Shown piece by piece: positions 6,251 to 9,319 of a stretch of DNA of 9,319 nucleotides; position 1 is the stretch's first letter, and the number at the start of each line of letters is the position of its first letter. The notes beneath the pieces were generated by a model. That model was not told the DNA's origin and searched no databases. It saw only the letters and a program-made list of their open reading frames with translations. The stretch spans positions 1-9,319 of the forward strand of contig JBGVMW010000008.1 of NCBI GenBank assembly GCA_045125095.1, written 5' to 3'. The DNA comes from JBGVMW01 sp045125095. Lineage in GTDB: Bacteria; Bacillota; Clostridia; Lachnospirales; Lachnospiraceae. The position numbers were made by a program, and so were the translations under genes.

Positions 6251-7074
6251 CCATTATTATAGTCCTGAATCATTTGCATTATAACTTCAGTTATTAATGC
6301 AGTTTTTCCCATTCCTCCAAAACCACTTATCAAAACATAATGCATTCTTCCCATGCCCAACTCATTCCCTTGGAGATATGTTTTAATTAATTCTGTTTCT
6401 TTTGTTCTACATACAAATTTGTATTTTTGTTTTGGTAAATTTGCAAGATTATTAATTATATGTATTGCATTATTCACTGAAGTAGTCAAGCTATCAAGTT
6501 TCTTCTTTAGTTCTTCTTTGGAACTATACCAAAAAAAATCATCATCTATGCATTTCAATGCTTTAACAATAAATCGATTCACCTCATAATAAAAAAATGT
6601 GCTTATATTAGCTCCTGGATGTTCGATATTATTTCTAACCACCCTATACTCTTCTGCAAGATACATATATTCTTCTCTCGTTTTAAAAGCTTGTAACAAA
6701 TCAGAAAACACATCTGTTCCGAAAATGTATGTAAGTGATATCAATTCAGAAATGATTAAAAAGCAATTCGATTTTTCTTCCTTAATCTGCAAATCAGTTT
6801 TATTATCACAAACATCTTTAGTTTCCGTCAGCAATGTATATATACTATTCACCTTGGCACTTTTTGATAATTGTTCAAGATTAGAGCTAATTTTTCCGCT
6901 CAAAATAATATCTTCACCTTTGTAATTAGTTTTCTTAGTTTGAATTGCACTTTCATACAACTCTTTAGTAGGATATTTCGATATTATATTTTCGGCTATA
7001 TATGTCCTAAATCCGACCTCGAAATATTTTATTACATCATCTAATAACCTTATCTCTTCTTTTGAAAGATACAT
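6184..7074 (-). pseudogene. HEPN-STAND NTPase, truncated after the P-loop by the IS fragment
   Basis: Residues 1-274 are original; 275-296 (from GCVSRLSS) are read out of frame through IS sequence to a chance stop. The N-terminal helical domain contains RNNIEH at 147-152, the R-x4-H motif of HEPN ribonucleases, with a polar residue after the arginine as in active members. A linker helix follows at 185-215. Then FVCRTKETELI at 220-230, the GRxxEL box that opens NACHT/NB-ARC ATPases, and Walker A GFGGMGKT at 251-258. Walker B, the rest of the STAND core and the C-terminal sensor repeats are gone. In family terms this is a phage-sensing STAND protein with an RNA-cleaving effector at the N-terminus, usually 800 aa or more. 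The start at 7074 has AGAAGG upstream. It lies 58 nt after the methyltransferase on the same strand, probably the same operon. The antiphage role is inferred. Confidence 0.78.
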
Positions 7075-7132
7075 ATTCTCTACCTTCTCTCTTGTTTATT
7101 TTATCACCATAAATCGACGCTTGTAATTCGAA

Positions 7133-8761
7133 TCATCCTCTGTTCAATCGTCTTCGTTGTAGCTTCTTCCAAATACTCCTTGCATCTGCACATACTTTCT
7201 GTTCGAAGCCAAGAGTATCTACTAATATCTTCTTGTCCACTATATCTAGTGCATCTTCAATATTTTGGTTATTCCTTACAATTGAATCAATTTGCCCCAA
7301 CAGTTCTCGTATTTCTTCAATAGGAACCATATCCAACTTAGGAACAAAAATATTTCCCACTTCCCCCGGAAGAATTTCTAACACTCCTCCACCATAGCTT
7401 CTTCCACAAAGTTCAGTGAATGCAAAAGAAATACTATTATAATAAGATAAAATGGCTCGCTCTGGTTCAATGCCTTCATTAAATTTGATTCTATGCATTG
7501 TGTCAGTAGATACTGCCTCGCACTGATTCAAAACAAATTTAGGGTACAAATTGTTTCTGCGTAAAAAGAATGCGTCTGGCACCCATATGGATGGAATTCG
7601 ATACCATCTGTCTCTGATAGAACATTTATATCCCTTATTCTCACCATTCTTTTCACCCATCTTAATATATTCCTTGTGTTTTTTAGGATAATCCTTGTAT
7701 TCAACATCCGGAAAATCAATTAAGTAAGCAGCTTTACTTTTATTTACATTCTGCATCCAGTCTTCGTGTTTAAAATAGACGCTATTTGCATGAGAACTTC
7801 TCCCAATTAACGGTCTTACAACATCTTGCATCTGATACTTTTCTACAGTTTTTCGTTCCACCGAAAAATACTTATTATTACCTGTTGTAATTCCAACATT
7901 GATTAATGCAATATCTGACAACTTCTGAAAACGCTTGTCTTCTCTTATTTGCTTAACCAAGAGATTTTCTTCAACATTGGTAAAATACTTTGTCCATTTT
8001 TCATGTACATGCTGTAACTTTTGAAATCCATTAGCTTCAATATCAAATGACTCTAAGTCTTCTAAGTTATTCAATTCTACAATACGGATACCTTTTTCTT
8101 CATCACCTTTTTCACCAATAAAAACAACGATTTCCTGCTCTATATCAGGGAATACAAGTTCCTCAAATGTAATAAGCGTAATTTTCGAAAGATTATTTGC
8201 CAAAAAAAGTCTCAAATCTTCTGCATATGCAACCTGCATGATTTCAGCCGGAATTACAAACGCTATTTTACCATTGTTACTCAACATATTTACACAGGAA
8301 ACAATAAAACCAACCCATGTATTTACGAGTTTATTGGCCTTCATTCCTTGAGATGTCAATATATCAGACATTAACTCTCTCTGATGTTCTTCCAAATATT
8401 GATACCTGATATACGGAGGGTTTCCTAATATCAAATCGTATTGAACAGACTCCCTATTAGCTTTATAAAAGTCAAAAAAATCCTCATTTATCACTTTAAC
8501 ATTTTTATAGGATTTCATTCTTCCTTCGACTTTTTTTGCCTCTACTCCGTCAATTTCAACAGCATCTATACCCGCATACTGTTTAATACAATCAGCTTTT
8601 ATTAATGCATCCAAAAACACACCATCTCCACAGCTTGGTTCCAAAACATTCTTACAATCTGTTCTGTTTGCAAACAGCTTAACCATCATCTCTGCTAATG
8701 GCAATGGAGTATAATAGGCACCTCTAAGCTTCTGTACTGAGCTATCTTCTTTTAACTTCAT
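7133..8761 (-). CDS. N6-adenine DNA methyltransferase, TaqI/Eco57I type, 542 aa
   Basis: Transfers methyl from S-adenosylmethionine to adenine in DNA. The motif order is that of the gamma class: motif X GAYYTP (14-19), motif I VLEPSCGDGVFL (39-50), an acidic ribose-binding region AVEIDG (67-72), motif III-like NEDFFDF (92-98) and the catalytic NPPYIRY (114-120). The second half (about 275-470) resembles a TaqI-type target-recognition domain (DIALINVGITTGNNKYF, GRSYGGGVLEI). The length matches methyltransferase-only members; no nuclease PD-(D/E)xK segment is seen at the N-terminus, so it is not a full type IIG enzyme by itself. ATG 8761 is supported by AGGTGAT (8771-8765), which overlaps the TAG of the upstream fragment, so the two are translationally coupled. 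It likely modifies host DNA for a linked restriction or defence activity. The restriction partner may be the upstream enzyme fragment or the downstream HEPN protein. Confidence 0.92.
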   Translation of the reverse strand: MKLKEDSSVQKLRGAYYTPLPLAEMMVKLFANRTDCKNVLEPSCGDGVFLDALIKADCIKQYAGIDAVEIDGVEAKKVEGRMKSYKNVKVINEDFFDFYKANRESVQYDLILGNPPYIRYQYLEEHQRELMSDILTSQGMKANKLVNTWVGFIVSCVNMLSNNGKIAFVIPAEIMQVAYAEDLRLFLANNLSKITLITFEELVFPDIEQEIVVFIGEKGDEEKGIRIVELNNLEDLESFDIEANGFQKLQHVHEKWTKYFTNVEENLLVKQIREDKRFQKLSDIALINVGITTGNNKYFSVERKTVEKYQMQDVVRPLIGRSSHANSVYFKHEDWMQNVNKSKAAYLIDFPDVEYKDYPKKHKEYIKMGEKNGENKGYKCSIRDRWYRIPSIWVPDAFFLRRNNLYPKFVLNQCEAVSTDTMHRIKFNEGIEPERAILSYYNSISFAFTELCGRSYGGGVLEILPGEVGNIFVPKLDMVPIEEIRELLGQIDSIVRNNQNIEDALDIVDKKILVDTLGFEQKVCADARSIWKKLQRRRLNRG

Positions 8762-8764
8762 ATG

Positions 8765-8771
8765 ATCACCT
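8765..8771 (-). promoter_or_regulatory. Ribosome binding site of the methyltransferase
   Basis: AGGTGAT on the minus strand, centred about 7 nt before the ATG at 8761. Its first two bases are the last two of the upstream TAG stop, so ribosomes ending on the upstream frame could restart here. Confidence 0.65.
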
Positions 8772-9186
8772 AAAAATTCTGCTGATAAACTCTAGTTATC
8801 ATTTCCTCATTCTTTTTTATCAGCCTATTCTTTTCCTTTTCTAACACATTCTGTGTCGCTTTATCCTTCTTACTTAACAATTCTTCGTTTAATTCACTAA
8901 TTCGCATTGTATTAGATACGACTTGGTCGTATAATTCCTTTTGCTTTTTATCCGAAAAATCCAGCTTGATAAAAGGAACCATTGGCAATGTGTATGTTCC
9001 TCTTGCTATAAAGCCACCTTCAAAATCACTACCAATTGATTGTAAATACCAGTCTGTCCATGGATGTGATAACCATGCATGTATGTACTCCAGCTGATAT
9101 TGACTATCTTCTTTCAGAGATATTCCCACATAACCTGCTGTTCCACCGGAAGCAATTACATAATTATATTTATCTATAAGCCTGAA
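8770..9186 (-). pseudogene. C-terminal fragment of a type IIG-like restriction-modification enzyme (TaqI-like specificity domain)
   Basis: The open frame runs 138 codons from 9186 to TAG 8772-8770; an in-frame TAA lies just upstream at 9189-9187. The first GTG start (9129) would give 119 aa, but recognisable sequence continues before it: RLIDKYNYVIASGGTAGYVG is homologous text, not leader. With EYIHAWLSHPWTDWYL and SDFEGGFIARGTYTLPMVP this matches the end of TaqI_C-type target-recognition domains in large class I methyltransferase/type IIG enzymes. A coiled-coil tail follows (ISELNEELLSKKDKATQNVLEKEKNRL). The nuclease and methyltransferase domains, normally several hundred residues, are missing, cut exactly where the hairpin at 9190 begins. 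The fragment could still be translated from GTG 9129, and its reading feeds the methyltransferase start. I judge it a remnant rather than a stand-alone specificity subunit. Confidence 0.7.
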
Positions 9187-9319
9187 TTATTCACCGTTGT
9201 ACGGTGAAAGCGGCTCAAAGTCACAAAGTTACTGTGTTTAAACTGTTTATTGCATTTCATTTGTTAAGTGAATAGAAAAAGAGCATCCAGTTGTGGTAAA
9301 ATTAAGGTGTCGAATCTTA
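9187..9319. other. Unassigned sequence beyond the breakpoint
   Basis: After the hairpin the sequence (GCGGCTCAAAGTCACAAAGT and onward) has no frame long enough to call on either strand and does not continue the type IIG enzyme. It is probably part of another element or a rearranged flank running past the window edge. Confidence 0.4.
9190..9208. repeat. Perfect hairpin at the type IIG breakpoint
   Basis: TTCACCG and CGGTGAA form a 7-bp perfect stem around TTGTA. It begins 3 bases past the last codon of the truncated enzyme frame. Such short hairpins near a breakpoint occur at ends of IS200/IS605-type elements; no transposase is visible in the remaining 111 bases, so this is tentative. Confidence 0.5.

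Larger units (their letters stand above)
5116..6251 (-). mobile_element. Truncated IS3-family insertion sequence (IS150-like)
   Basis: The transposase frame defines the family. The likely right end is TGCCCCACTTTGTCAAGACA at 5116-5135, which starts with TG and resembles IS3-family terminal repeats. The opposite end, with its inverted repeat and the OrfA helix-turn-helix, is absent: the sequence switches directly into the HEPN-STAND gene at about 6251-6253. With one end missing, no target duplication can be tested and the copy should not move on its own. The 5116 end is inferred by pattern only. Confidence 0.6.

Noticed and set aside
6353..6925. Two plus-strand frames of 78 and 108 codons
   Set aside because: Both are antisense to the HEPN-STAND coding sequence and composed of hydrophobic shadow translation.
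1..9319. CRISPR array, tRNA or rRNA genes
   Set aside because: No regularly spaced repeats with spacers, cloverleaf-like sequence or rRNA stretches were seen on either strand.

Overview
The window looks like a chromosomal segment of a low-GC gut Firmicute, most probably a Lachnospiraceae member (Roseburia/Agathobacter/Butyrivibrio type). This is inferred from a large secreted AmyE-like multimodular alpha-amylase, strong AGGAGG-type ribosome sites, AT-rich spacers and an IS3-family element. No marker gene fixes the genus.

Layout. (1) 1-2889, minus strand: the first 963 residues of a secreted GH13 (subfamily 28-like) alpha-amylase followed by binding and Ig-like modules. The gene runs off the left edge. 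Its promoter lies near 3060-3088, with three 11-bp direct repeats at the predicted transcription start. (2) 2890-3730: a long AT-rich spacer holding the amylase promoter and leader, a dead C-terminal fragment of a tyrosine recombinase (3303-3473, plus strand) and a strong hairpin followed by TTTT. (3) 3731-4940, plus strand: a two-gene cassette of unknown function, made of a secreted protein and a small two-helix membrane protein with a zinc ribbon. It ends in a clear intrinsic terminator at 4980-5004. (4) about 5116-6251: a 5'-truncated IS3-family element that keeps the D-D-35-E catalytic domain but has lost the OrfA helix-turn-helix and one end. (5) 6253-9186, minus strand: the remains of a defence operon. 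In transcription order these are a C-terminal TaqI-like specificity fragment of a type IIG-like enzyme, a complete 542-aa gamma-type N6-adenine DNA methyltransferase, and a HEPN-STAND protein. The last has an RNNIEH HEPN motif and a GFGGMGKT Walker A and is cut off just after the P-loop by the IS fragment. (6) 9187-9319: unassigned sequence starting with a perfect hairpin exactly where the type IIG fragment is broken.

How it fits together. The amylase would act outside the cell on starch and is independent of the rest. The right-hand half is a decaying defence island: four separate genes or elements (recombinase, IS, STAND gene, type IIG gene) are truncated, while the methyltransferase reading frame is intact. 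The most interesting biology is the methyltransferase next to a HEPN-STAND protein, which could have been a methylation-linked RNA-cleaving abortive-infection module before the IS event. That link is inference from proximity and domain content only.
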